Positions 10,740 through 18,356 of a stretch of 39,639 nucleotides of DNA are shown piece by piece; position 1 is the first letter of the stretch; each line of letters begins with the position of its first letter. A program made the position numbers and the translations under genes. Source of the stretch: Kosmotogales bacterium. GTDB taxonomy: Bacteria; Thermotogota; Thermotogae; Petrotogales; Kosmotogaceae. The stretch spans positions 1 to 39,639 of the forward strand of contig JASGMR010000009.1 in assembly GCA_030156385.1 (NCBI GenBank), in the 5' to 3' direction. A model generated the notes under the pieces. That model did no database searches. It saw nothing but the letters and a program-made list of their open reading frames with translations, and was not told the origin of the DNA.

Positions 10740-10748
10740 TGATATAAT
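10740..10748 (+). promoter_or_regulatory. Extended -10 promoter before DUF4416
   Basis: TGATATAAT gives a perfect TATAAT at 10743-10748 with the extended TG one base upstream. The -35 region at 17 nt (TATATA) is poor, which extended -10 promoters tolerate. A start near 10755 would give a leader of roughly 50 nt. Confidence 0.65.
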
Positions 10749-10765
10749 TTTCTTAGTTTGATTTT

Positions 10766-10792
10766 AGGAATTTTAGTAATTCCTATTTTTTT
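10766..10792 (+). terminator. Terminator-like hairpin in the DUF4416 leader
   Basis: AGGAATT (10766-10772) pairs perfectly with AATTCCT (10778-10784) around a 5-nt loop, followed by A and a run of seven T. It lies between the extended -10 and the ribosome-binding site, so it is either an attenuator of the operon below or the terminator of an upstream transcript. The stem is AT-rich and may be weak. Confidence 0.5.
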
Positions 10793-10807
10793 GTTATGAG
10801 GTGTTCA

Positions 10808-11350
10808 ATGGGAAATGTGAGAAAAGTTGAACTGGTAAATTTGGTTATTTTTGTATTTGGAAGTTATATAGATTATAAATATTTGGAAATAGAGGAAGAG
10901 CTGATAAAAAATTTTGGAGAAATCGATTATATCTCCGAAACTTTGGATTTTGATAAATTCACTTATTATTATACAAACGAAATGGGACAAAAAATTCAGG
11001 GGAAATTGGTCAGTTTTAAAAGACTTATACACCCCGGAAGTCTCGTAAATATAAAGTTAATAACTAATAAAATTGAAAAAATGTGCTTCGTTGACGGTAA
11101 ACGAAAGATTAATTTTGATCCCGGTTTTATACACCACAGTCAGTTTGTTCTGGCTTCTACAAAGCATTGGGCAAACAGAATATATATTTCAAACGGTATA
11201 TATGCTGAAATCACTCTGATGTATATCGATGGAAAATTCATCCCCTTTGAGCATACTTATCCAAATTATAAAGATGAAAAATATCTTGAAGAACTGACAA
11301 AAATAAGAAATATGTACCTGAAAAAAAGAAAGGAATATTATAATAAATGA
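10808..11350 (+). CDS. DUF4416 family protein
   Basis: 180 residues from ATG 10808, which has GAGGTG (10798-10803) in front; the in-frame ATG at 10796 overlaps that site. The function is not established. The sequence shows the DUF4416 pattern: YYTNEMGQKIQGKLVSF, then LIHPGSLVNIKLITNKIE, then GKRKINFDPGFI, then FVLASTKHWANRIYISNGIY, then HTYPNY near the end. The conserved His, Asp and aromatic residues suggest an enzyme or ligand binder rather than a structural protein, but no catalytic motif of a known class is visible. It is soluble, without signal peptide or membrane segment. It overlaps rimO by 4 nt and opens the rimO-pgsA-thpR-recA-recX-rny run. Confidence 0.85.
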   Translation: MGNVRKVELVNLVIFVFGSYIDYKYLEIEEELIKNFGEIDYISETLDFDKFTYYYTNEMGQKIQGKLVSFKRLIHPGSLVNIKLITNKIEKMCFVDGKRKINFDPGFIHHSQFVLASTKHWANRIYISNGIYAEITLMYIDGKFIPFEHTYPNYKDEKYLEELTKIRNMYLKKRKEYYNK

Positions 11351-12636
11351 AAATTGTTGTTTTGACTTTGGGATGTCCGAAAAATGAAGCCGATGCTCAA
11401 AGTCTGAAAGGTAAGCTTATAGAGAGAGGCCATCAGATAATCACTGAAGTAGATGGTGCGGATTTAGCCATTATCTATACCTGTGGATTTATTCTTGATG
11501 CAAAGGAAGAAAGTATAAATGAAATATTCAGAATGGTGAATCAAAAAAAGGAAAAAAATAATTTTAAAGTTGTGGCCGTTGGATGTCTCATTCAAAGATA
11601 TTATGAGGATTTTAAAAAAGAGATTCCGGAAATAGACGGGTTGATCGGAGTCGAATCATCTGAAAAAATAGCTGATTTGATATCCGATGAAAATTATTTT
11701 TTTTATTCGAATAATATGAATTCCATTTGTGAATTTACATCCAGAGAAACTCTCGCTTCTCATTCTTATATAAAAATAGGTGATGGTTGTAACAGAAATT
11801 GTTCCTTTTGTTCCATTCCATCTTTTAAAGGAATTTCTATGAGCAGATCCACCGATGATATAGTTAATGAAGCTTCTTTTCTGATCGAAAACGGTGTGAA
11901 GGAATTGATACTCGTTTCCCAGGACACAACTCAATATGGATTGGATTTGAAAGATAAATCCTCCCTGCCCGTTTTGTTGAAAAGACTCAATGAACTTGAT
12001 GGAGAATTCTGGATCAGAGTTTTATATTTACACCCCGATCATATCAACAGTGAATTAATTCAGACGATGATCTCTTTGCCTAAAGTCATTAATTATTTTG
12101 ATATACCTGTTCAGAGTGGGAGTAATAAGATTTTGTCGTCAATGAAAAGGATAAAATCTTCCGGTGAATTGAGAAGACTCTTTGAATATATACGTAGTTT
12201 AAGTGATGATGCTGTGATAAGAACAACCATAATGGTGGGGTTTCCAGGTGAGACAGAAACGACTTTTAACGAAACTCTCGATTTTATTAAGCGTGTTAAA
12301 TTCGATCATCTCGGAGGCTTTGTTTATTCTAAAGAAGAGAATACAGAGGCTTATTTAATGGAAGAATCGATGAACAGTGAACATGCGGCAGAATTGTTGA
12401 ACGAATTATTAAACATTCAAGAAGGAATTTCTTTAAGTTTCCTGGATAAAATGGTTGGAAAAGAATACCCTGTTTTATTGGAAAAAGATGAGGGGGATAT
12501 TTTTGGAAGAAATTATGCTCTTGCCCCTGATATAGATAACACAATTTTTATCGATGGAACTTATTTTTCGAAAGGGTTTGTCAAATGTAGAATAACCGGT
12601 GTTTTTGAAAATCAATTAGAAGGGGAATTAATATGA
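11347..12636 (+). CDS. rimO: Ribosomal protein uS12 methylthiotransferase RimO
   Basis: 429 residues, normal for the family. It adds a methylthio group to a conserved aspartate of ribosomal protein uS12, using two 4Fe-4S clusters and S-adenosylmethionine. The N-terminal UPF0004 domain carries Cys10 (LGCPKNE), Cys46 (YTCGF) and Cys80 (VGCL) for the auxiliary cluster. The radical SAM domain has Cys148-x3-Cys152-x2-Cys155 (DGCNRNCSFC). A TRAM-like domain ends the protein. The start LTLGCPKNEAD separates RimO from the tRNA-modifying MiaB. It overlaps DUF4416 upstream and pgsA downstream by 4 nt each. Confidence 0.96.
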   Translation: MKIVVLTLGCPKNEADAQSLKGKLIERGHQIITEVDGADLAIIYTCGFILDAKEESINEIFRMVNQKKEKNNFKVVAVGCLIQRYYEDFKKEIPEIDGLIGVESSEKIADLISDENYFFYSNNMNSICEFTSRETLASHSYIKIGDGCNRNCSFCSIPSFKGISMSRSTDDIVNEASFLIENGVKELILVSQDTTQYGLDLKDKSSLPVLLKRLNELDGEFWIRVLYLHPDHINSELIQTMISLPKVINYFDIPVQSGSNKILSSMKRIKSSGELRRLFEYIRSLSDDAVIRTTIMVGFPGETETTFNETLDFIKRVKFDHLGGFVYSKEENTEAYLMEESMNSEHAAELLNELLNIQEGISLSFLDKMVGKEYPVLLEKDEGDIFGRNYALAPDIDNTIFIDGTYFSKGFVKCRITGVFENQLEGELI

Positions 12637-13181
12637 ATTTACCGAATAAATTGACCATCCTTAGAATCATTTTAACTTTTCCCGTTATCCTGTTTCTTCA
12701 ATTTGGAAATAATCTTTTTTTTGCAATTTTATCTCTGGTTCTTTTTGTTATAGCCTCATTTACAGATTATTTAGATGGATATTATGCGAGAAAGTATAAT
12801 CTGATAAGTGATTTTGGTAAATTTCTCGATCAAATATCCGATAAATTTCTTATTACAGCCACTTTGTTGATGTTTTTTTATCTGGGAATGCTGAATATCT
12901 GGATTTTGTTGATAGTTGTTTTGAGGGATATACTGGTTTCAGGTATTAGGATGTATGCCGCAAATAAGAACGTGGTTATACCGGCCAATTATTTTGGGAA
13001 GTTGAAAACTGTTTCACAAATGGTTTTAATAATTTTTCTGTATTTTCTTTTGGTTTTTAGTATAAAGGCGGATTTGTTATCAATTTTGTTGCAGATTATT
13101 GTTGGTGTCCTCACTGCCGGTAGCGGCATAAAATACCTTTTAGATAGTTCGAATCTTTTCAAAGGAGATGAGCAAAAATGA
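12633..13181 (+). CDS. pgsA: CDP-diacylglycerol-glycerol-3-phosphate phosphatidyltransferase
   Basis: 182 residues, normal length, with several hydrophobic membrane helices. The CDP-alcohol phosphatidyltransferase motif is complete: Asp45-x2-Asp48-Gly49-x2-Ala52-Arg53-x8-Gly62-x3-Asp66-x3-Asp70. The enzyme makes phosphatidylglycerol phosphate from CDP-diacylglycerol and glycerol 3-phosphate in the cytoplasmic membrane. The N-terminus NLPNKLTILRI is typical of PgsA, which separates it from related synthases. The ATG overlaps the rimO stop (ATGA), with GAAGGGGA before it. Confidence 0.95.
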   Translation: MNLPNKLTILRIILTFPVILFLQFGNNLFFAILSLVLFVIASFTDYLDGYYARKYNLISDFGKFLDQISDKFLITATLLMFFYLGMLNIWILLIVVLRDILVSGIRMYAANKNVVIPANYFGKLKTVSQMVLIIFLYFLLVFSIKADLLSILLQIIVGVLTAGSGIKYLLDSSNLFKGDEQK

Positions 13182-13741
13182 GAACATTTATAGCTATAGA
13201 TACAGGCCCTGAAGTCGCGAACATGGTTGAGAGCATATCTGATAAGTTGAAACGCATGGGATTTAAAGCTTCTTGGGTACCAAGAGAAAATGCTCATCTC
13301 ACTCTTGCGTTTTTGAATGAAGTTGATGAAAAAAAGATATCGCTTCTTGGATCAATGATTTTAAATAGAATGCGTGGATTTCCTCCGTTTTCGGTGAAAG
13401 TATCAAAATTTGGGTATTTCAGGAATAAATCACTTCCCAAAGCATTTTGGATAGGTTTTGAGGAAAATAAACATCTTCAGGATTTATTTGAAGAGACAAA
13501 AAAAGTTCTGGAGTCGTTTAATATAAGCATTGAAGGGAAATTTTATCCTCATATAACAATAGGAAGAATGAAATTCAGTCCGAAATATTGGGAAAAATTG
13601 ATTCAGACGATAAATGTCGAGAAGGTAATTATTCCAGTGAAAGAATTAACAATTTATGAATCGATTCTGAAAAAAGAAGGAGCGATTTATAAAAAAAGAT
13701 ATATATGTGATTTTGAAGGAGGGTTAAAGGAATATGATTGA
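13178..13741 (+). CDS. thpR: RNA 2',3'-cyclic phosphodiesterase (2H family)
   Basis: 187 residues. The two catalytic HxTx motifs of the 2H phosphoesterase fold are His40-Leu-Thr42 and His125-Ile-Thr127. The N-terminus RTFIAIDTG is typical of the LigT/ThpR group. These proteins hydrolyse 2',3'-cyclic phosphates at RNA ends; ligation was the activity first described. Shine-Dalgarno AAAGGAGA lies within the pgsA coding end, and the two genes overlap by 4 nt. The stop overlaps the recA start by 8 nt. Confidence 0.93.
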   Translation: MRTFIAIDTGPEVANMVESISDKLKRMGFKASWVPRENAHLTLAFLNEVDEKKISLLGSMILNRMRGFPPFSVKVSKFGYFRNKSLPKAFWIGFEENKHLQDLFEETKKVLESFNISIEGKFYPHITIGRMKFSPKYWEKLIQTINVEKVIIPVKELTIYESILKKEGAIYKKRYICDFEGGLKEYD

Positions 13742-14783
13742 TGAGAATAAAAAAAAGGTTCTTGATAAAGCCATAAGCAGTATTGAAAAGCAACATGGCA
13801 AAGGATCTATCATGTATTTGGGTGAAAAAAAAGCTTCTTCAAATGTTGAGGTAATTCCCACCGGAAGTATAAGCCTGGATGTTGCATTAACTGTGGGAGG
13901 TTATCCAAGAGGAAGGATTGTTGAAATATATGGGGCCGAATCAAGCGGGAAAACAACGTTGGCTTTGCATGCTATAGCCTCAGCACAGAAAAGAGGCGGA
14001 GTTGTTGCGTTTATAGATGCAGAACATGCTTTGGATATTTCATATGCGGAAGCACTCGGTGTTGATCTTGATAGTCTTTTAATTTCACAACCGGATTTTG
14101 GAGAACAGGCACTGGATATAGTGGAAACATTGGTGAGATCGAATGCCATTGACCTGATTGTTATAGATTCTGTTGCCGCTCTGGTACCAAAAACAGAAAT
14201 TGAGGGATCGATGGGTGAATTGCAAATTGGTCTTCAGGCAAGATTGATGTCTCAGGCTTTGAGAAAAATCTCCGGAGCAGTTAGTAAATCAAGGACGACG
14301 ATAATTTTCATCAATCAGATCAGAATGAAGATAGGGATAGCTTATGGGAGTCCAACCACAACAACCGGAGGAATTGCTTTAAAATTTTATTCTTCAATAA
14401 GACTTGAGATAAAGAAATCAGGTGTAATAAGGGATGGAAATGATCTAGTTGGTAATGAAACAAAAATAAAAGTGGTCAAGAACAAGGTGGCACCACCTTT
14501 TAAGGAAGTTCAGGTAGATTTGATTTATGGAAAGGGTTTTGCGAGGGAGAACGAACTTTTCAATTTAGCGCTCGAAAACGAGATGATTGAAAGAAAAGGT
14601 GCCTGGTACAGTTATATTGACGAAAATGGAGAGGAGATAAGTTTGGGTCAGGGTAAGAATAATTCTATAGATTATTTGGTTTCGAATGAAGAATTGTTGG
14701 ATAAGATTGAAAAAAGGATAAAAATAATGTATAAGATATTAAAAGATCAGGATACAAATGAAAATGAGGAATCTGAATCCTGA
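13734..14783 (+). CDS. recA: Recombinase RecA
   Basis: 349 residues, normal length. It forms ATP-dependent filaments on single-stranded DNA for strand exchange and SOS co-protease activity. Walker A is GAESSGKTT (67-75), Walker B is [10 protein letters not shown], and the catalytic loop segment [17 protein letters not shown] is followed by loop L2 ([18 protein letters not shown]). In loop L1 the DSH of many RecA proteins is replaced by ELQ, a conservative lineage difference rather than damage. The C-terminus is acidic (NENEESES). It overlaps thpR by 8 nt and recX by 26 nt. I see no LexA-type box, consistent with transcription from an upstream operon promoter. Confidence 0.98.
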   Translation: MIDENKKKVLDKAISSIEKQHGKGSIMYLGEKKASSNVEVIPTGSISLDVALTVGGYPRGRIVEIYGAESSGKTTLALHAIASAQKRGGVVAFIDAEHALDISYAEALGVDLDSLLISQPDFGEQALDIVETLVRSNAIDLIVIDSVAALVPKTEIEGSMGELQIGLQARLMSQALRKISGAVSKSRTTIIFINQIRMKIGIAYGSPTTTTGGIALKFYSSIRLEIKKSGVIRDGNDLVGNETKIKVVKNKVAPPFKEVQVDLIYGKGFARENELFNLALENEMIERKGAWYSYIDENGEEISLGQGKNNSIDYLVSNEELLDKIEKRIKIMYKILKDQDTNENEESES

Positions 14784-15246
14784 TATAGATAAAATTAAAG
14801 AAGTATCGTACAGATATATTAAATTCAGATTCAGATCTGAATACGAATTAAAGATGCTTTTGAGAAAAAAGGGATACGTTGATTACGATATTGACAATTG
14901 TATATCACAATTGAAGAAAGAGGGTTTGTTAGACGATAAGAGATTTGCAAAGTTTTATGCTTACGATTCTTTAACCATTAAATTCAAGGGTCCTTTGAAA
15001 ATAAAAAATGAATTAGAAAATTTTGGAATTGAAGGGTATATAATAGAGGATACTATTGATGAATTGATGAAGGAAATCGATATTAAAGAAATAGTTAGAG
15101 AGTATCTGGAAAAGAAATATAGAAATATTGATTTGAATAAAATCGAAAAACATAAAATTGTTGGCAATCTTTATCGTAGAGGATTTATGATCTATGACAT
15201 TGAGGGTGTTTTGAATGATTATATTGATTATAGAAAGGAGGATTGA
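14758..15246 (+). CDS. recX: RecA regulatory protein RecX
   Basis: 162 residues. The three-helix tandem repeat pattern of RecX is visible: [21 protein letters not shown], then [20 protein letters not shown], then [10 protein letters not shown], and a C-terminal [13 protein letters not shown]. RecX binds inside the RecA filament groove and limits or remodels filament growth. ATG 14758 has AGGA five nt upstream, and the gene overlaps recA by 26 nt in another frame, which ties its translation to that of its target. A strong Shine-Dalgarno-like AAAGGAGGA lies at its very end (15234-15242) and may serve rny. Confidence 0.93.
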   Translation: MKMRNLNPDIDKIKEVSYRYIKFRFRSEYELKMLLRKKGYVDYDIDNCISQLKKEGLLDDKRFAKFYAYDSLTIKFKGPLKIKNELENFGIEGYIIEDTIDELMKEIDIKEIVREYLEKKYRNIDLNKIEKHKIVGNLYRRGFMIYDIEGVLNDYIDYRKED

Positions 15247-15278
15247 GGTTTCAAAAAACGTAGAAACCGATTAAATAT
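15234..15278 (+). promoter_or_regulatory. rny translation-initiation region with hairpin between SD and start
   Basis: The nearest good Shine-Dalgarno, AAAGGAGGA (15234-15242), is 36 nt from the rny ATG, too far for normal use. Between them GGTTTC (15247-15252) pairs with GAAACC (15263-15268), and folding that hairpin reduces the effective distance to about 14 nt. No other ribosome-binding site is seen next to the ATG, and TAG at 15261-15263 excludes a more upstream in-frame start. Confidence 0.45.
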
Positions 15279-16817
15279 ATGATACTAGAGATTATTTTAT
15301 TATTTGTAGGTTTAGCAATAGGGGCTTTTTTGACATATATATTTTTTCTTCCAAAGATTGAGAAAAAAGCTAAAGAGTCTATCGAAGAAAAACTGAAGAT
15401 TTCTAAAAAAGATGCCGAATCTATCAAAAAAGGTGCGCTTGATGAGGCGGAACATATAAGAAAAAAAGCGGTATTAGATGGAAAAGAAGAAGTTCATAAG
15501 CTAAGAGAGGCTTATGAAAAGGAAATGAAAAAAGACAAAGAGGAACTGAAGCAATATGAGGATAGGCTGGCAAAAAGAGAAGAGACAATAGAAAGAAAAG
15601 AACAGAGTATAGAAGACAGAAAGAAATATTTGGATGATGAGATAAATAAAGTTCAGGAATTGAAAGAAAATGCGGAGAAAAAATTATATGAATTGGCCGA
15701 TTTAAATGAGGATCAGGCTAAGGAAATAGTATTGACAAGAGCACAGGAAACGTATGAATACGATGTTGCGCAAAGATATAGAATTATTAAAGATCAATAT
15801 GAAGAAGATGCAAATAAACACGCTAAATGGGTTATTGCGAATGCGATTCAAAGATATTCTGCAGAATATACAGGTGAATTAACTGTCAGTACAGTCAGCC
15901 TTCCTGCAGATGAAATGAAGGGAAGAATAATCGGAAGAGAAGGGAGAAATATAAGAGCTTTCGAAAAAATGACCGGAGCGGATTTAATAATAGACGATAC
16001 ACCGGAAGTTGTTGTAATTTCATGTTTTAATCCTTTGAGAAGAGTGATAGCAAAATTATCCCTTGAAAAATTGGTTGAAGATGGTAGAATACATCCGGCG
16101 AGGATTGAAGAAATGTATGAAAAGACAAAAAAAGAATTGTATTATGAAATAAAAGAAGCGGGACAGGAGGCTCTTATAAAAGTTGGAATCGCATCTATGC
16201 ATCCCGAGTTGGTAAAATTATTGGGAAGGCTAAAGTACAGGACGAGTTATGGACAGAATGTTCTTGCACATTCAATTGAAGTTGCCCAGATTGCTGCGAT
16301 AATGGCTGCGGAATTGAATTTAAACGTGAATAAGGTAAAAAGAGGGGCATTATTACATGATATTGGTAAAGCGGTAGATCACGAAATAGAGGGTTCGCAT
16401 GCCGACATAGGAGCGGATATTGCAAAAAGATATGGTGAAAAAGCAGATGTTGTAAATATGATAAAATTTCATCATGGTGAGTGCGAACCGGTTACGCCGG
16501 AAGCGGTTTTAGTTGCTGCGTCAGATGCTGTTTCTGCCGCCAGACCGGGTGCAAGAAGAGAATCATTGGATATGTATATAAAAAGATTGGAAGACCTGGA
16601 AAACATTGCGAAGAGCTTTTCTCACATTGAAAAGGCATATGCGATTCAGGCGGGTAGAGAAGTGAGGGTTATTGTGGAGCCTGATAAAGTTGATGATGTT
16701 TTGTCCGATAAAATTGCGGCGGATATTTCAAAGAAAATTGAAGAGGAAATGGAATATCCTGGAGTGATTAAAGTTACTGTTATAAGAGAAAAAAGAAGTG
16801 TTTCATATGCAAATTGA
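15279..16817 (+). CDS. rny: Ribonuclease Y
   Basis: 512 residues, normal length. RNase Y is the membrane-tethered endoribonuclease that starts mRNA decay in many bacteria lacking RNase E. An N-terminal membrane segment (ILLFVGLAIGAFLTYIFFL, about 5-24) is followed by a long charged coiled coil (25 to about 195), a KH domain (GRIIGREGRNIRAFEKMTG) and an HD domain with LLHDIGKA (His360-Asp361) plus a downstream HADIGADIAKRYG. It follows recX after 32 nt. ATG 15279 fits the membrane start well, though its ribosome-binding site is distant. tRNA-Thr follows and may be co-transcribed. Confidence 0.97.
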   Translation: MILEIILLFVGLAIGAFLTYIFFLPKIEKKAKESIEEKLKISKKDAESIKKGALDEAEHIRKKAVLDGKEEVHKLREAYEKEMKKDKEELKQYEDRLAKREETIERKEQSIEDRKKYLDDEINKVQELKENAEKKLYELADLNEDQAKEIVLTRAQETYEYDVAQRYRIIKDQYEEDANKHAKWVIANAIQRYSAEYTGELTVSTVSLPADEMKGRIIGREGRNIRAFEKMTGADLIIDDTPEVVVISCFNPLRRVIAKLSLEKLVEDGRIHPARIEEMYEKTKKELYYEIKEAGQEALIKVGIASMHPELVKLLGRLKYRTSYGQNVLAHSIEVAQIAAIMAAELNLNVNKVKRGALLHDIGKAVDHEIEGSHADIGADIAKRYGEKADVVNMIKFHHGECEPVTPEAVLVAASDAVSAARPGARRESLDMYIKRLEDLENIAKSFSHIEKAYAIQAGREVRVIVEPDKVDDVLSDKIAADISKKIEEEMEYPGVIKVTVIREKRSVSYAN

Positions 16818-16862
16818 TGAGTGATATACAATGATGATAAGGATGTGAAAAATATCAATCAA

Positions 16863-16938
16863 GCCAACGTAGCTCAATCGGCAGAGCGGCTCATTCGTAA
16901 TGAGCAGGTTGGGGGTTCAAGTCCCTTCGTTGGCTCCA
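16863..16938 (+). tRNA. tRNA-Thr (anticodon CGT)
   Basis: The acceptor GCCAACG pairs with CGTTGGC. The D arm is GCTC/GAGC. The anticodon stem GCTCA/TGAGC has loop TTCGTAA, giving CGT at 34-36, and the T arm is GGGGG-TTCAAGT-CCCTT with wobble pairing. The discriminator is T and CCA is encoded. It reads ACG threonine codons. No promoter is clear in the 45-nt gap after rny, so it may be processed from the rny transcript. Confidence 0.95.
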
Positions 16939-16940
16939 AT

Positions 16941-16960
16941 GCGCCCTAAGGGCGCTTTTT
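16941..16960 (+). terminator. Terminator after tRNA-Thr, abutting tilS
   Basis: GCGCCC (16941-16946) pairs with GGGCGC (16950-16955) around a TAA loop, followed by five T. It ends 4 nt before the tilS ATG, so the only purine-rich candidate Shine-Dalgarno for tilS (AAGGG, 16948-16952) is in the hairpin. Confidence 0.85.
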
Positions 16961-16964
16961 AATT

Positions 16965-18356
16965 ATGGATATAGAAAAAAAAACGCTGGATTATATTCGT
17001 TCGGAAAATTTGATAAAAAAAGGTGAAAGGATTTTAGTCGCGGTATCGGGCGGCAAAGATTCAATGGCTTTGTTGTATTTTTTGAATAAATTCAAAAGTT
17101 TGTTGAAAATAAAATTATTTGTATGTAATATGAATCATTCTTTGAGAGGTGAGGAAGGTGATAAAGAAAATAAAATAATAAAAGAATTCTGTAGTTTGAA
17201 TGATATTCGGTATAAATATAAAATCTGTAACATCAGGGAAATAAAAAGCGAGTCCAATGCGAAATCTTTAGAAGAAATTTCTCGCGAACAAAGGTATAAA
17301 TTTTTTGAAGAATGTAAAGATTTTTTTTCTGCTGATAAAGTGGCTCTTGCGCATCATCTGGATGATCTTATAGAAACGGTTATTTTTAGAATGATAAAAG
17401 GAACAGGTTTAAATGGGCTTCTGGCCCTGAAGCCACAAAGGGAATTTTATATAAGGCCATTTTTGTTAGTTAATGTACAGGAAATAAAAAATTATGTTAC
17501 AATTAACATGATTAAGTTTAATGAAGATAGAACTAATCATGATACGGTCTTTGAAAGAAATTATATTCGTCATAAAATAGTTCCTCATTTTGAAAGGATA
17601 AACAGCCAATATAAAGAAGCTTTTTTAAGACTTTATAAAAATTTAAATGATAGTTATGCAATTATAGAGGATTCGGTTGAAAATTTAAAGAGTAAATTTC
17701 GTAAGTTACCCGGTAAATTGTTTATAAATAAAAATGAAATAAGGTCATACAAGGACCAACTGATATCGGAGGTTTTAAGGAATATAATAAGAGATTTATC
17801 TGAAAACCATTATCCTCCGACAAGAGAAAGAATTGTTGGTGCTGTTCATAAAATAAGGGAAACTACTGATAAAAAATGGGTAATAGAGATATTCAGAAAT
17901 ATTTCAATAATGGGTTCCGGCGATTATGTTTTTATTTTAAATAATAATGAACAAAATTTTAAAAAAAAGATTCTTATTGATGAAATTCCTTTTGAACTGA
18001 GTTATCTTTTTGGTAAAATTTATTTACAAAATTATAAAAATGTGCTAGAAATTGATGGGAAAAAAAATTCAGTGATAAGAAGCGAAAAGTTGGTTTTACC
18101 TTTAAAATTCAGGAATATTGAAAACAATGATTACATTATACCCTTTGGATCAAGAGGAAGAAAAAGAATAAAAAAAATTTTACAGGAAAAAGGAATTCAG
18201 GGGTTTGTCGATGAATTGATGATTTTGGAGAATGGAAATGGAGATATTCTATGGGTTCCTGGGGTTATATCCTCTGAACTATGTAGAGTTAAAAATTATG
18301 AAGAAAAAAACTTAGCTTTTTTTAGATTTGAAAGGAGGAGTCCATTTGAATTCTAA
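16965..18356 (+). CDS. tilS: tRNA(Ile)-lysidine synthetase
   Basis: 463 residues. It converts C34 of the CAU-anticodon isoleucine tRNA to lysidine using ATP and lysine, so the tRNA reads AUA. The PP-loop motif VSGGKDS (27-33) is near the N-terminus, followed by NMNHSLRGEEGDKE, ALAHHLDDLIET and the RPFL segment. The C-terminal tRNA-binding region is present (PFGSRGRKRIKKILQEKGI). ATG 16965 starts only 4 nt after a terminator and lacks a normal Shine-Dalgarno, yet the encoded N-terminus is right for the family. It overlaps ftsH by 11 nt, the common tilS-ftsH pairing. Confidence 0.95.
   Translation: MDIEKKTLDYIRSENLIKKGERILVAVSGGKDSMALLYFLNKFKSLLKIKLFVCNMNHSLRGEEGDKENKIIKEFCSLNDIRYKYKICNIREIKSESNAKSLEEISREQRYKFFEECKDFFSADKVALAHHLDDLIETVIFRMIKGTGLNGLLALKPQREFYIRPFLLVNVQEIKNYVTINMIKFNEDRTNHDTVFERNYIRHKIVPHFERINSQYKEAFLRLYKNLNDSYAIIEDSVENLKSKFRKLPGKLFINKNEIRSYKDQLISEVLRNIIRDLSENHYPPTRERIVGAVHKIRETTDKKWVIEIFRNISIMGSGDYVFILNNNEQNFKKKILIDEIPFELSYLFGKIYLQNYKNVLEIDGKKNSVIRSEKLVLPLKFRNIENNDYIIPFGSRGRKRIKKILQEKGIQGFVDELMILENGNGDILWVPGVISSELCRVKNYEEKNLAFFRFERRSPFEF

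Larger units (their letters stand above)
10495..10807 (+). other. Non-coding spacer before the DUF4416 operon
   Basis: About 310 nt without an ORF of note. It holds the tandem repeat at its left end, a weak 5-bp hairpin (10542-10556) that could end the upstream transcript, an extended -10 promoter near 10743 and a terminator-like hairpin in the resulting leader. No RNA gene could be recognised. Confidence 0.55.

Noticed and set aside
14160-14390. RecA loop L1 change (ELQ for DSH) as loss of function
   Set aside because: The surrounding motifs and loop L2 are intact, and variation at this spot is common between phyla.
18328-18345. TTG 18328 as ftsH start
   Set aside because: The codons after it are the Shine-Dalgarno itself; TTG 18346 is correctly placed.
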